From positions 1-46,595 of the forward strand of contig NZ_WKKA01000019.1 in the NCBI RefSeq assembly GCF_009674885.1: a DNA stretch of 46,595 nucleotides. The letters run 5' to 3'. The DNA comes from Paracoccus sp. S-4012. Its GTDB lineage: Bacteria; Pseudomonadota; Alphaproteobacteria; Rhodobacterales; Rhodobacteraceae. Below the pieces are notes generated by a model. The model did no database searches. It worked only from the letters and a program-made list of their open reading frames with translations, and was not told where the DNA came from. Within the stretch, counting starts at the first letter, position 1. Each line of letters begins with the position of its first letter. The translations under genes and the position numbers were made by a program. This document shows, in pieces, positions 1 through 8,488 of the stretch.

Positions 1-350
1 GGTGATCGCCAATCCCTTGCAGGTGAAGGCGATCGCCCCCGCCCATGGGCAGACCGACAAGGTGGATGCGGGGACTCTGGCGAACCTCTACGTCGCGGGC
101 TACCTGCCCGAGACGCCCGACGCCGCGGCCGAGCGGCTGCGGCGGCTCGTGGCGCGACGCTACCAGATCGTGCGCATCGAACGCGGGTCAGGAACGAGGT
201 GCATGCGATCCTCGCCGCGCATCTGGTCCCGAAGTGTCCGCACGCCGACCTTTTCAACCAGCGCGGTCGGGGCGTAGCTGGCGAGGCAGAGCGTGCCGGA
301 CGACGAGCGGATCGCGATCGAGCGCAACCTCCGCGAGCTCGATCGACTGC
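1..350 (+). pseudogene. IS110-family transposase fragment, frameshifted
   Basis: The reading frame entering at the window edge gives residues typical of the DEDD transposase of IS110 elements (VIANPLQVKAIA, TDKVDAGTLANLY, AERLRRLVARRYQIV). The match then jumps frame near 184 (EVHAILAAHLVPKCPHADLFNQRGR) and again near 275 (VPDDERIAIERNLRELDRL). At least two single-base shifts therefore break it, and the C-terminal half is missing. The start lies before the window. It is a dead remnant; family assignment is from recognisable protein motifs. Confidence 0.75.
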
Positions 351-466
351 CTTCCAGCGGATCGCGCCACCCAACACCGAGAAGTGGCGACGGCGTCGGT
401 GTCGTCGTAGTCCCATCCATGGCGTGGTCTCCACGGCGGCGCCAACCGCCGTTCAGGGTTGGGTCA

Positions 467-812
467 ATGCCCGGAGACTACGCCAGCCCCGAAGCTCCAC
501 CACGTTCGCGACAGCACCCACCGCATCCACGACAGCCGGTGGCGGGCCAGATACTCGGTCTGCTCGAGCGACAACCCGTGCAGCGATTGCAACACCAGCA
601 TCCGGAACTTCAGCACCGGGTCGAACGGAGGCCGGCCACCCATCCAGCGCGGCGGTCGCCGAGGGCACCCTTCAGTACCGGCCGGAATATCTCGAAGTCC
701 ACTGTCGCCGCCAGCGTCTCGAACGGATCGCCCAGCGCCGAAATCTCCGCCAGCCCTTCCGTGATCGACCAGAACCCCAACTGACCGCCATCGCCGACCC
801 CCGCTGATCTCA
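467..812 (-). pseudogene. IS5-family transposase N-terminal remnant
   Basis: On the minus strand, two frames joined by a frameshift near 620-640 reproduce the N-terminus of an IS5-type DDE transposase: LGFWSITEGLAEISALGDP, ETLAATVDFEIFRPVL, then GGRPPFDPVLKFRMLVLQSL, LHGLSLEQTEYLARHRLSW. The catalytic DDE domain is absent. The piece runs into the IS110 remnant, so this edge is a stack of eroded insertion sequences. Confidence 0.72.
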
Positions 813-1178
813 GGCGGACTGAATCACAATCCGCCCTGCAGCGCGCGGTTTCCGGAGGTGTCCAGCTGACCGCCTCATCCCTTCCGCTCGGTGATCTCGG
901 GCGTGCCCGTGCTGGCGCTGCGGGCGCCATCTTCGAGGCAGCGCTCGCCCGCTTCCGACCCGGCGCGACCTTGGGCCAGATCACCTGCGGCCCGGCCCCG
1001 CCCTTGTCGGAGGCGGTGCGCGGGCGCTTCCGCCTCACTTCACCGCAGCGCGCGCATCAGGGCGAACCTGCCGCCCGCGCGGGTCTACACCTTCCGCCAG
1101 CGGTAACGCCCGCGCGATTGCACCCCCCTGCCCTTGCGCCTATGAGGGCGCCGACCAGAGGATCGGAGGCCGCGCAGC
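813..1178. other. Gene-free stretch upstream of fumC
   Basis: No recognisable protein or RNA gene. It separates the IS remnants from fumC and must contain the fumC promoter, but I see no convincing -35/-10 pair. GGAGG at about 1165 precedes the fumC ATG at suitable distance. Confidence 0.5.
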
Positions 1179-2573
1179 ATGACCCAGACCCGCACCGAAA
1201 CCGACAGCTTCGGCCCGCTCGAGGTCCCGACCGACCGCTACTGGGGCGCGCAGACGCAGCGCTCACTCGGCAACTTCAGGATTGGCTGGGAAAAGCAGCC
1301 TGCGGCGATCATTCGCGCGCTGGGCGCGGTGAAGCTGGCGACGGCGCGGGTGAACATGCGCGAGGGGCGGCTGGACGCGACCATCGGCCGGGCGATGGAA
1401 CAGGCGGCGCAAGAGGTGTTCGAGGGTCGACTCGACGACCACTTCCCGCTCGTGGTGTGGCAGACCGGCTCGGGCACGCAGTCGAACATGAACGCCAACG
1501 AGGTGATCTCGAACCGCGCGATCGAGATCCTCGGCGGCGAGATCGGCAGCAAGAAGCCGGTCCACCCGAACGACCACGTCAACATGGGGCAGTCGTCGAA
1601 CGACACCTTCCCCTCCGCCATGCATGTCGCCATCGGCATGGTCGCCCGCGACCTGCTGCTGCCGGGGATGGAGCATTTGGCGGGTGCGCTCGAGGACAAG
1701 CGCGACGCGTTCAGGGATATCATCAAGATCGGCCGCACCCATACGCAGGATGCGACGCCCCTGACGCTCGGGCAGGAGTTCTCGGGCTACGCGCATCAGG
1801 TCCGCATGGGGATCGAGCGGGTGAAGCTCGCCCTGCCCTATATCTACGAATTGGCGCAGGGCGGCACCGCGGTCGGCACCGGGCTGAACACGAAGAAGGG
1901 CTGGGACAAGGCCGTGGCAGCCGAGATCGCCACGATCACCGGCCTGCCCTTCGTGACCGCGCCGAACAAGTTCGAGGCGCTGGCCGCGCATGACGCGATG
2001 GTGTTCTTCCACGGCGCGCTGAAGACGGTCGCCGTCAGCCTCTACAAGATCGCCAACGACCTGCGGCTGCTGGGCTCGGGCCCGCGCTCAGGGCTGGGCG
2101 AGCTGATCCTGCCCGAGAACGAGCCCGGAAGCTCGATCATGCCCGGCAAGGTGAACCCGACCCAGGCCGAGGCGCTGACCATGGTCTGCGCGCATGTGAT
2201 GGGCAACGACGCGGCCGTGGGCTTCGCCGGCTCGCAGGGGCATTTCGAGCTCAACGTCTACAACCCGATGATGTCCTACAACGTACTGCAATCCATGCAA
2301 CTTCTGGGCGATGCCGCGGTCAGCTTCACCGACAACATGGTGGTCGGGACGCAGGCCAACACCGCGCGGATCGAGAAGCTGATGCAGGAGAGCCTGATGC
2401 TGGTCACGGCGCTCGCGCCCACGATCGGCTACGACAACGCCACCAAGGTCGCCAAGACCGCGCACAGGAACGGCACCACGCTGCGCGAGGAGGCGATCGC
2501 GCTCGGCTTCGTGGACGGCGCGACCTTCGACCGCGTGGTCCGGCCCGAGCAGATGATCGGCCCGGAGGACTGA
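1179..2573 (+). CDS. fumC: Class II fumarate hydratase
   Basis: Fumarase C catalyses reversible hydration of fumarate to L-malate in the TCA cycle and is the iron-independent, oxidant-resistant class. The 464-residue length is normal. The superfamily signature [16 protein letters not shown] is present near residue 317, and the substrate-binding stretches [32 protein letters not shown] and [19 protein letters not shown] are intact. The start at 1179 follows an AGGATCGGAGG stretch and fits the family N-terminus ([14 protein letters not shown]). The stop overlaps the next ATG by one base, so it heads a run of translationally coupled small genes. Confidence 0.97.
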   Translation: MTQTRTETDSFGPLEVPTDRYWGAQTQRSLGNFRIGWEKQPAAIIRALGAVKLATARVNMREGRLDATIGRAMEQAAQEVFEGRLDDHFPLVVWQTGSGTQSNMNANEVISNRAIEILGGEIGSKKPVHPNDHVNMGQSSNDTFPSAMHVAIGMVARDLLLPGMEHLAGALEDKRDAFRDIIKIGRTHTQDATPLTLGQEFSGYAHQVRMGIERVKLALPYIYELAQGGTAVGTGLNTKKGWDKAVAAEIATITGLPFVTAPNKFEALAAHDAMVFFHGALKTVAVSLYKIANDLRLLGSGPRSGLGELILPENEPGSSIMPGKVNPTQAEALTMVCAHVMGNDAAVGFAGSQGHFELNVYNPMMSYNVLQSMQLLGDAAVSFTDNMVVGTQANTARIEKLMQESLMLVTALAPTIGYDNATKVAKTAHRNGTTLREEAIALGFVDGATFDRVVRPEQMIGPED

Positions 2574-2923
2574 TGCAGGCGGTCCCGCAGCTGATGTTCG
2601 AGGGGCGCGTGGCCGAGGCCATCGCCGTCTGGCGGCGGGCCTTTCCCGATCTCGAGGCGACCGACGCCAACCCGGCCGAGGTGGTCGTGGCCGGGCAGCG
2701 CCTGCGCCTCTTCGACAGCCCGGTGCCGCATGCCTTTGCCCTGACGCCGTCCTTCTCGCTGGTCGTGACCTGCGAGAACGAGGCCGAGGTGCGGCGGCTG
2801 GCCGATCTGCTAGGCGAAGGCGGCGAGGTCAGGATGCCGCTCGGCGCCTACGACTTCTCGCCCTGCTTCGCCTGGGTCGAGGATGCAGTCGGCGTGAACT
2901 GGCAGCTGATGGTCGCGCCGTGA
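2573..2923 (+). CDS. VOC-family (PhnB/glyoxalase-like) small protein
   Basis: This 116-residue protein looks like a single-module vicinal-oxygen-chelate fold protein of the PhnB-like group: N-terminal VPQLMFEGRVAEAIAVWRRAF, a central SFSLVVTCENEAEVRRLADLL strand-helix, and a C-terminal FAWVEDAVGVNWQLMV strand. PhnB-like proteins often bind a metal or small molecule, but their reactions are mostly unassigned, and I see no clear metal-ligand triad here. The ATG shares its A with the last base of the fumC stop, so it is probably translated from the fumC message. Confidence 0.75.
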   Translation: MQAVPQLMFEGRVAEAIAVWRRAFPDLEATDANPAEVVVAGQRLRLFDSPVPHAFALTPSFSLVVTCENEAEVRRLADLLGEGGEVRMPLGAYDFSPCFAWVEDAVGVNWQLMVAP

Positions 2924-3108
2924 CGGCCAAGGTCGTGAACCTGCGCCGCGCGCGCAAGGCGAAGGACCGCGCCGCCAAGGCCCGCGAGGCGGATGCCAAC
3001 GCCGCCCGCCACGGCCTGACGAAGGCGGAACGTGCGGGCCTGGAGGCGCAGGCCGGGCGCCTCGCTCGCGCGCTCGACGGACACCGGCGCGAGACCCCGG
3101 ATGATTGA
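2920..3108 (+). CDS. DUF4169 family small basic protein
   Basis: A 62-residue, Lys/Arg/Ala-rich protein beginning MTAKVVNLRRARKAKDRAAKAREADANA, typical of DUF4169, a short helical family common in Rhodobacterales and of unknown function. The GTG start overlaps the previous stop (GTGA), indicating coupling. It nearly always sits next to a small ribbon-helix-helix gene, as it does here. A role with that partner is inference. Confidence 0.8.
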   Translation: MTAKVVNLRRARKAKDRAAKAREADANAARHGLTKAERAGLEAQAGRLARALDGHRRETPDD

Positions 3109-3340
3109 CCTGCCGCCGATGGGACCGCCGCGGAAGCGCTCGGTCACGATCGGCGGCCATGCGACCAGCGTCAGCCTCGAGGACGCCTTCTGGGACGGCC
3201 TCCGCACCCTCGCCCGTCGCCACGGACTGACCCCGGCGCAAGCGGTGGCCGAGATCGACCGCGGCCGCCCGCCGGAGGTGGGGCTGGCGACGGCGGTGCG
3301 GCTGACGGTGCTGGCGGAAGCGGTTGTACGGGGATCGTAG
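3101..3340 (+). CDS. Ribbon-helix-helix domain protein
   Basis: A 79-residue protein with the short RHH_4-like pattern: a basic strand KRSVTIGGHATSVSLEDAFW followed by two helices (LRTLARRHGLTPAQAVAEID, EVGLATAVRLTVLAEAVV). RHH proteins bind DNA as dimers; targets are unknown. The ATG at 3101 overlaps the end of the DUF4169 gene by 8 bases, so I prefer it to upstream in-frame starts. The stop codon lies inside the left arm of a large inverted repeat that may end this transcript. Confidence 0.8.
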   Translation: MIDLPPMGPPRKRSVTIGGHATSVSLEDAFWDGLRTLARRHGLTPAQAVAEIDRGRPPEVGLATAVRLTVLAEAVVRGS

Positions 3341-3403
3341 GGTGCCTGCTCAGCACGCACCATCCCGCGCGGCGACACGGTGCTTGCGGAGCACGCACCC
3401 TAC
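3337..3403. repeat. Imperfect 25-bp inverted repeat (terminator or REP-like)
   Basis: The arm at 3337-3361 (GTAGGGTGCCTGCTCAGCAC followed by GCACC) pairs with 3379-3403 (ending GGAGCACGCACCCTAC) with a few mismatches and a 17-base loop. It starts on the TAG stop of the upstream gene and lies between converging genes. It could act as a terminator but has no T-run, and its sequence looks like a dispersed palindromic repeat. Confidence 0.65.
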
Positions 3404-3501
3404 TGGCAGCGGCGGATGGCGCCGGCGCAGGGATCGCCTTCTGGTCGAGCCTTGCCGGTCCGGCCTCAGCGGCCTCCCGCCGTCCGCCAAACCGGGCCGC
3501 A

Positions 3502-3972
3502 TCAGCTTTCGCAGACGCGCGTCTGCGGGTCGAGGCGGACATATTCCGCCGCGGTGATGCGCTGGATCTCCAGCGAGTGCTTCCACTCGCGGTTCCAGCG
3601 GGTCAGCACCCCGCCCCGGTAATAGTAGCCCATGATCGCATCGACATACGGCGGGATGATGGTCGTGCCCGGCAGGCGCGGGGCGTGAAAGCCGACGGTC
3701 GCATCCGGCGCGAGGCAGGCATTGGGCAGGGTGATGAGAAGCGTGCAGGCGGACCCGCAATAGTCCCTGATCTCGACCGGACCGCCCCAGCGTTCAAGCT
3801 GGTTGCGCCTCTGGATCATCGCCATGACATTGCCGCCGCGATCATCGGCGATCACCGCGGACTGGCGCCCCTGCGTTGGAGCATTCGCTCCGGGCAGACC
3901 TGCAGGCGGTCCGGCGGGAACGCAACCCGCGAGCATCAGGGCGGCCATCAGCAGGACGGAGTGCCTGTTCAT
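3502..3972 (-). CDS. Lipoprotein with ClpP/crotonase-like fold
   Basis: A 156-residue predicted lipoprotein. The start at 3972 gives a signal peptide MNRHSVLLMAALMLAGC with lipobox LAGC (lipidated Cys17); the longer upstream start would bury it. The mature part has the pattern of the ClpP-like periplasmic proteins: GGPVEIRDYCGSACTLLI with a candidate nucleophilic Ser74, then ATVGFHAPR with candidate His96, plus cysteines at 72, 76 and 86 that could form disulfides. Families with this pattern are predicted envelope serine hydrolases without known substrates. Neighbours give no functional hint. Confidence 0.72.
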   Translation of the reverse strand: MNRHSVLLMAALMLAGCVPAGPPAGLPGANAPTQGRQSAVIADDRGGNVMAMIQRRNQLERWGGPVEIRDYCGSACTLLITLPNACLAPDATVGFHAPRLPGTTIIPPYVDAIMGYYYRGGVLTRWNREWKHSLEIQRITAAEYVRLDPQTRVCES

Positions 3973-3999
3973 GGCCCGCAAGATGGCGCACGGCGCCAT

Positions 4000-4400
4000 C
4001 ACTGGGAACCCACGAAGGCGCGAGTCACAGCAGCCGGCACCTCAAGGGTGCCGACCGTCGAGCCGTTCCGCGCGGCCAGCAACAAGCCGCCCTTGCCAGT
4101 GTGCTGCAAGGTGAAGTTCTGGTTGCCGCCTGCGGCCAGGTCGGCGTCAAGGCCCTCACGTCGATCACATCCCCCCGGCCGACGCCCTCGAGGCAGCAAC
4201 GCTATTGCCGGCCCTGATCTCGTCGGCCCTTCGCCTGGACGCGAATGGCTGAAGATGTGGAATCGGAAGGTGTCAGCCCTCTTGCCGCCGATCAGGACGT
4301 CGCTTCCGGGGCCGTCCGTCAATTTGTTGTTGCCGTCCTGACAGCGAAGCTCGTCACTGCCTGCGTAACCCCGGATGTCGTCCTGGCCGATGAGGGTAAG
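4000..4400 (-). pseudogene. RTX (haemolysin-type Ca-binding) protein C-terminal remnant
   Basis: Minus-strand translation shows degenerate nonapeptide repeats (GYAGSDELRCQDGNNKL, GPGSDVLIGGKRADTFRF) and then the post-repeat tail seen in secreted RTX proteins (DVIDVRAL in one frame, GLDADLAAGGNQNFTL in the next). The tail needs a frame change near 4160, and no upstream catalytic domain exists. It is the leftover 3' end of a type I-secreted protein gene. Confidence 0.65.
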
Positions 4401-4617
4401 GCATCGGCCGCGGAGGCGGCAAGACGGCCGCGAGCCAATGCGCAAAAGGCCGTTGGACCCGAGAGGCGATATCGGCGGATTTCAGGGCGCGATCGCCGGG
4501 ACCGTGAGGCAACCGCAGGAGGATCAGGACTGCTGGAGGCGCAGGCGCCGGCTGCTGGAGGGATGACGTTCCTCCTGGGGGTGAACGCCGCAAGGCCTGC
4601 GGCTTCCTCCCCGCTTG
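4401..4617. other. Gene-free leader of the radical SAM operon
   Basis: I see no gene here; it joins the RTX remnant to the SOS-type box and should contain the promoter of the operon that begins at 4659. Confidence 0.4.
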
Positions 4618-4632
4618 GTTCTTGAATCGTTC
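4618..4632 (+). promoter_or_regulatory. Putative LexA (SOS) box, GTTC-N7-GTTC
   Basis: The bases read GTTC TTGAATC GTTC, a perfect match to the direct-repeat LexA operator described for Rhodobacter and other alphaproteobacteria. It ends 26 bases before the ATG of the radical SAM repair gene, where a repressor would block transcription or its start. A third GTTC follows two bases later (4635-4638). The match is seen directly; LexA control is inferred. Confidence 0.72.
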
Positions 4633-4658
4633 TCGTTCGTGCGTTACCTTGACGGGCC

Positions 4659-5888
4659 ATGAACCCAGACCTCGCCCGCAAGCTCGCGATCCTCTCGGAC
4701 GCGGCCAAATACGACGCCTCCTGCGCCTCGAGTGGGACGGAGCGGCGGGATGCGCGCAAGGGCGGGATCGGCTCGACCGAGGGGTCCGGGATCTGCCACG
4801 CCTACACGCCGGACGGGCGCTGCATCAGCCTGCTGAAGATCCTGATGACGAATTTCTGCATCTTCGACTGCGCCTATTGCGTGAACCGCGTCAGTTCCAA
4901 CGTCGAGCGGGCGCGGTTCTCGGTCGAGGAGGTGGTCACGCTGACGCTGGAATTCTACCGGCGCAACTATATCGAGGGGCTGTTCCTGTCCTCGGGCATC
5001 ATCCGCAGCCCGGACCAGACCATGGCCGACATGGTGCGGATCGCCCGGACCCTGCGCGAGGAGCATGGCTTCAAGGGCTACATCCACCTCAAGACCATTC
5101 CCGACGCCGCGCCGGAGCTGATCGACGAGGCGGGGCTTTTTGCCGACCGGCTGTCGATCAACATCGAGCTGCCGCAGGACGCCTCGGTCCGCGCGCTTGC
5201 GCCCGAAAAGCGCCCCGAGACGATCCGCACCGCGATGGCGCGCGTGCGGACCGCGCGGGAGGCGAGTCAAGAGAGGAGCCATACCGGCAAGCACCCTGCC
5301 CGCTTCGCCCCCGCGGGGCAGTCGACGCAGATGATCGTCGGCGCGGACGCGGCCAGCGATGCCGACATCCTCGGCACCTCGGCGCGGCTCTACAGCGGCT
5401 ACGGGCTGAAGCGGGTCTATTACTCCGCCTTCTCGCCCATTCCCGATGCCTCGAAGGCGCTGCCGCTGGTCCGCCCGCCGATGATGCGGGAACACCGCCT
5501 CTATCAGGCGGACTGGCTGATGCGCTTCTACGGCTTCGAGGCCGACGAGATCGCCTCGGCCCTGCCGGGCGGAATGCTCGACCTGAAGCTTGACCCGAAG
5601 CTCGGCTGGGCTCTGGCGAACCGGGCGCAGTTCCCGGTCGATGTGAACCGCGCCCCGCGCGAGATGCTGCTGCGGGTGCCGGGTTTCGGCACAAGTTCCG
5701 TGGACCGGATCCTGGCCGGGCGCCGGCACCGGACGCTCGGCTGGGACGACCTCGTGCGGATCGGCGCGTCGATGAAGAAGGCGCAGCCCTTCGTGGCGCT
5801 GCCCGGCTGGTCGCCGGGTGGGCTGACCGATGCCGAGCACCTGCGCGCCCGCTTCGCCCCGGCGCCGGAACAGCTGAGCCTGTTCTAG
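4659..5888 (+). CDS. Putative DNA modification/repair radical SAM protein
   Basis: A 409-residue protein of the family annotated as putative DNA modification/repair radical SAM protein (TIGR03916 type). The CX3CX2C [4Fe-4S]/SAM motif is at C67-C71-C74 (NFCIFDCAYC). Extra N-terminal cysteines (C22, C46, C55) lie in conserved-looking segments. The C-terminus (about 320-372, FPVDVNRAPREMLLRVPGFG) is a helix-hairpin-helix DNA-binding region. The family nearly always pairs with the DUF4130/UdgX gene, which here begins one base after the stop. Substrate and chemistry are not established. A LexA-type box 26 bases upstream suggests DNA-damage induction. The start fits the family N-terminus. Confidence 0.9.
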   Translation: MNPDLARKLAILSDAAKYDASCASSGTERRDARKGGIGSTEGSGICHAYTPDGRCISLLKILMTNFCIFDCAYCVNRVSSNVERARFSVEEVVTLTLEFYRRNYIEGLFLSSGIIRSPDQTMADMVRIARTLREEHGFKGYIHLKTIPDAAPELIDEAGLFADRLSINIELPQDASVRALAPEKRPETIRTAMARVRTAREASQERSHTGKHPARFAPAGQSTQMIVGADAASDADILGTSARLYSGYGLKRVYYSAFSPIPDASKALPLVRPPMMREHRLYQADWLMRFYGFEADEIASALPGGMLDLKLDPKLGWALANRAQFPVDVNRAPREMLLRVPGFGTSSVDRILAGRRHRTLGWDDLVRIGASMKKAQPFVALPGWSPGGLTDAEHLRARFAPAPEQLSLF

Positions 5889-5889
5889 C

Positions 5890-7320
5890 ATGCACCGCGT
5901 CCGGCTGCCCGAGACCGGGACGATGGACGCCTGGCGCGAGGCCGCCCGCGCGCTCGCCGCGCATGATGTCCCGGCGCAGGAGGTCGAGTGGTCGGTCGGC
6001 GCGGCCGCCGAGGGGCTGTTCGCGGCGGACCCGCTGCCGCAAGCGCCGGGGCGCGCGCTGTCGGTGCCGACGGCCTTCCTCGATCTTGCCGGAAGGGCGA
6101 TCCTGCACTGCGACCCGGCGGCGCCGGCACTGCTGTATCAGGCGCTGCTGCGCCTGCAGGCCGAGCGCGCCTTCCTCTCCGATGCCGCCGACCCGCTGCT
6201 GCGCCGCCTGCAGTCGCTGGAAAAGTCGGTCCACCGCGACATCCACAAGATGCGCGCCTTCGTCCGCTTCCGCGAACTGCCGGGCGAGGGCCTCCGCCGC
6301 CGCTTCGCCGCCTGGTTCGAGCCCGAGCATCGCATCGTGGAGGCGAATGCCGGCTTCTTCTGCCGCCGCTTTGCCGACATGGACTGGGCGATCCACACCC
6401 CCCGCCTCAGCGCCATCTGGCAGGACGGCGCGCTCACCTTCGCCCCCGGCGCCCCGCGCCCCGACCTTCCCGACGACGCGGCCGAGGCGCTGTGGGCGAC
6501 CTACTTCGCCAACATCTTCAACCCGGCGCGGATCAAGCTCGACTCCATGCGCCAGCACATGCCGCGGAAATACTGGAAGAACATGCCCGAGACCGGGCAG
6601 ATTCCGGCGATGCTGGCCGACGCGGAGGCGCGGGTGGAACGCATGCGCGCGGCGGCCGCGACGGAGGCCCCGATGCGTGCGGCCGCGATCACGGATCGCT
6701 ACCGCGCCGCCATGCCGCAGGCGCCGGCGGTAATCGGGAGCCTCGAGGACGCGCGCGCCGCCTGCCAGCTCTGCACCCGCTGCGACCTCTGCCAGAACGC
6801 CACCCAGGCGGTCTTCGGCGAGGGCCCGCCCGACGCGCGGCTGATGATCGTGGGCGAGCAGCCCGGCGATCAGGAGGACCTCGCCGGGCGTCCCTTCGTC
6901 GGCCCGGCCGGTCAGGTCCTGAACGACGCCATGGAGGAGGCGGGCATCGCGCGCGAACGGACCTGGCTGACCAATGCCGTCAAGCACTTCAAGTTCACCC
7001 CGCGCGGCAAGCGCCGCCTGCACCAGTCACCCGATGCGGGCGAGGTGCAGGCCTGCCAGTGGTGGCTCGGTCTCGAGCGTCGGTTCGTCCAGCCGCAGCT
7101 CAGCATGGCGCTCGGCGGCACCGCGGCCCTCGCGCTGACGGGGCGCAAGGACGCCATGACCCGCCGCCGCGGCCGGGTCGAGGAGACGCCGGAGGGCCCG
7201 GTCCTGATCAGCTGGCACCCGTCCTATATCCTGCGCCTGCCCGATCACGGCCGGGCCGCGGCCGCGCGCCAGGAACTGACCGAGGACCTGCGGCTTGCCC
7301 GCAAGATCATCGCGGCGTGA
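5890..7320 (+). CDS. DUF4130 domain fused to UdgX-type uracil-DNA binding protein
   Basis: A 476-residue fusion. Residues 1 to about 260 are the DUF4130/TIGR03915 domain (EKSVHRDIHKMRAFVRFREL, WAIHTPRLSAIWQDG, FNPARIKLDSMRQHMPRKYW). Residues about 275-476 are a UdgX-type domain: cysteines CQLCTRCDLC (292-301) for an Fe-S cluster, motif A GEQPGDQEDLAGRPFVGPAG (322-341), the UdgX-specific KRRLH loop with His378, and HPSYILR (443-449). In UdgX this His forms a covalent link with the deoxyribose after uracil excision. It is translationally coupled to the radical SAM gene with a one-base gap. The two products probably act together on damaged DNA; the joint reaction is unknown. Confidence 0.92.
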   Translation: MHRVRLPETGTMDAWREAARALAAHDVPAQEVEWSVGAAAEGLFAADPLPQAPGRALSVPTAFLDLAGRAILHCDPAAPALLYQALLRLQAERAFLSDAADPLLRRLQSLEKSVHRDIHKMRAFVRFRELPGEGLRRRFAAWFEPEHRIVEANAGFFCRRFADMDWAIHTPRLSAIWQDGALTFAPGAPRPDLPDDAAEALWATYFANIFNPARIKLDSMRQHMPRKYWKNMPETGQIPAMLADAEARVERMRAAAATEAPMRAAAITDRYRAAMPQAPAVIGSLEDARAACQLCTRCDLCQNATQAVFGEGPPDARLMIVGEQPGDQEDLAGRPFVGPAGQVLNDAMEEAGIARERTWLTNAVKHFKFTPRGKRRLHQSPDAGEVQACQWWLGLERRFVQPQLSMALGGTAALALTGRKDAMTRRRGRVEETPEGPVLISWHPSYILRLPDHGRAAAARQELTEDLRLARKIIAA

Positions 7321-7375
7321 CCGTCCCGGCCTCGGCGGGCGGCCGGCAGCGCGGCCTCTCGGCGGTGGTTCCCGC

Positions 7376-8488
7376 TCAGGCAGCCGCGCGGCGTTCAGTG
7401 CCGTGCAGCAGCAGGCGCATGATGTCCGAGCGGGTGATGATCCCGCCGAGGCGCCCGCCGGCGTCCACGACCGGGATCGCTTCGCCGCCCTGACTGGCCA
7501 GCCGCCGCAGGAGATGGCCGACCGGCAGGTCCGCCGCGACGGCCCGGTCCGCGGTCCGCATCATCTGTCGGGCCGTGATCCGGTGCCGGCTGCGCACCGT
7601 CGCGAGGCTGAGGCCGGGCGTCGTCAGCCAGCGGATGACATCGGCCTGCAGGATGATCCCCAGCAGCGCGCCCGACGGTTCCACCACCGGAATGCTCTTG
7701 ATGGCATGGCTGCGGAACAGGCGCGCCACCGCCGCGATGGGATCATCAGGGCCAACCGTGACCAGTTTCGAGGTCATGATCTGCGCGCATGTGACCGCGT
7801 CGAAGCGGTGGTTGGCGACCTCTTCTTCGGCCGCGGCGAGGATGCGGCCCAGATCCGCGACGCCGATGTTCGGCGACTGGTTGAAGCGCTGCAACAGCGA
7901 AGCCAGTTCGTCGGCCGCCAGCGGAAGCCGCGAAGGGGCCCGAGCGTCGGCTGCGCGCGGCTGCCGGAACGGATAGCGCCGACCCGTGCGCCGGTCATAG
8001 AGAATCCCCATGGCAACTAGCGCCGATGTCATCAGCCCGACCGGCGCGAGCGCGTAGAGGAACCCCATCTCCAGCGCCGGCACGGGGTCGAGCGCGGTCA
8101 GGAGCGCGATGGCACCTCCGGGCGGGTGGAGGGCGCGCAGCGTGAGCATTGCGAAGATGGCCCCGCCGACCGCGATAGCAGGCGCGAGGGGCGCGGGCAC
8201 ATGCCGGAGCACCAGGACCGCGACCAGCGCCGAGACCATGTTGCCCACAACCGCCGACCAGGGCTGCGCAAGCGGGGCATTCGGGACCGCGAAGATCAGC
8301 ACGGCCGATGCGCCGAGCGGCGCGATCAACATCAGCGGCAGGCCGAACAGACCGGGGGAGGCCAATACCAGCAGGGCGCAGCCGCCGATCCCCACGGCGC
8401 CGCCCACCGTCGCACGAAGCAACTCGCGCGGGCTCGCCGCGGGAAGAACAGGTCCGAAGGCCCGCCAGAGAGGAAGGTTGGTTTTCAA
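7376..8488 (-). CDS. HPP family membrane protein with two CBS domains
   Basis: A 370-residue protein. Residues about 20-165 contain four to five hydrophobic segments with the HPP hallmark (LTLRALHPPGGAIALLTAL), the family to which plant nitrite transporters belong. After a linker (DRRTGRRYPFRQP) a paired CBS module follows: CAQIMTSKLVTVGPDDP to GALLGIILQADVIRWL, and ARQMMRTADRAVAADLP to GRLGGIITRSDIMRLL. CBS pairs bind adenosyl ligands and regulate the attached domain. The transported substrate cannot be assigned. It stands alone, convergent with the UdgX fusion and divergent from metNIQ. Confidence 0.85.
   Translation of the reverse strand: MKTNLPLWRAFGPVLPAASPRELLRATVGGAVGIGGCALLVLASPGLFGLPLMLIAPLGASAVLIFAVPNAPLAQPWSAVVGNMVSALVAVLVLRHVPAPLAPAIAVGGAIFAMLTLRALHPPGGAIALLTALDPVPALEMGFLYALAPVGLMTSALVAMGILYDRRTGRRYPFRQPRAADARAPSRLPLAADELASLLQRFNQSPNIGVADLGRILAAAEEEVANHRFDAVTCAQIMTSKLVTVGPDDPIAAVARLFRSHAIKSIPVVEPSGALLGIILQADVIRWLTTPGLSLATVRSRHRITARQMMRTADRAVAADLPVGHLLRRLASQGGEAIPVVDAGGRLGGIITRSDIMRLLLHGTERRAAA

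Noticed and set aside
5158..7023. 621-residue open frame antisense to the radical SAM/UdgX genes, and a 415-residue one at 4644-5891
   Set aside because: Composition is that of GC-rich antisense shadow frames (Arg/Ala/Gly-rich, no domains) and the sense genes are certain.
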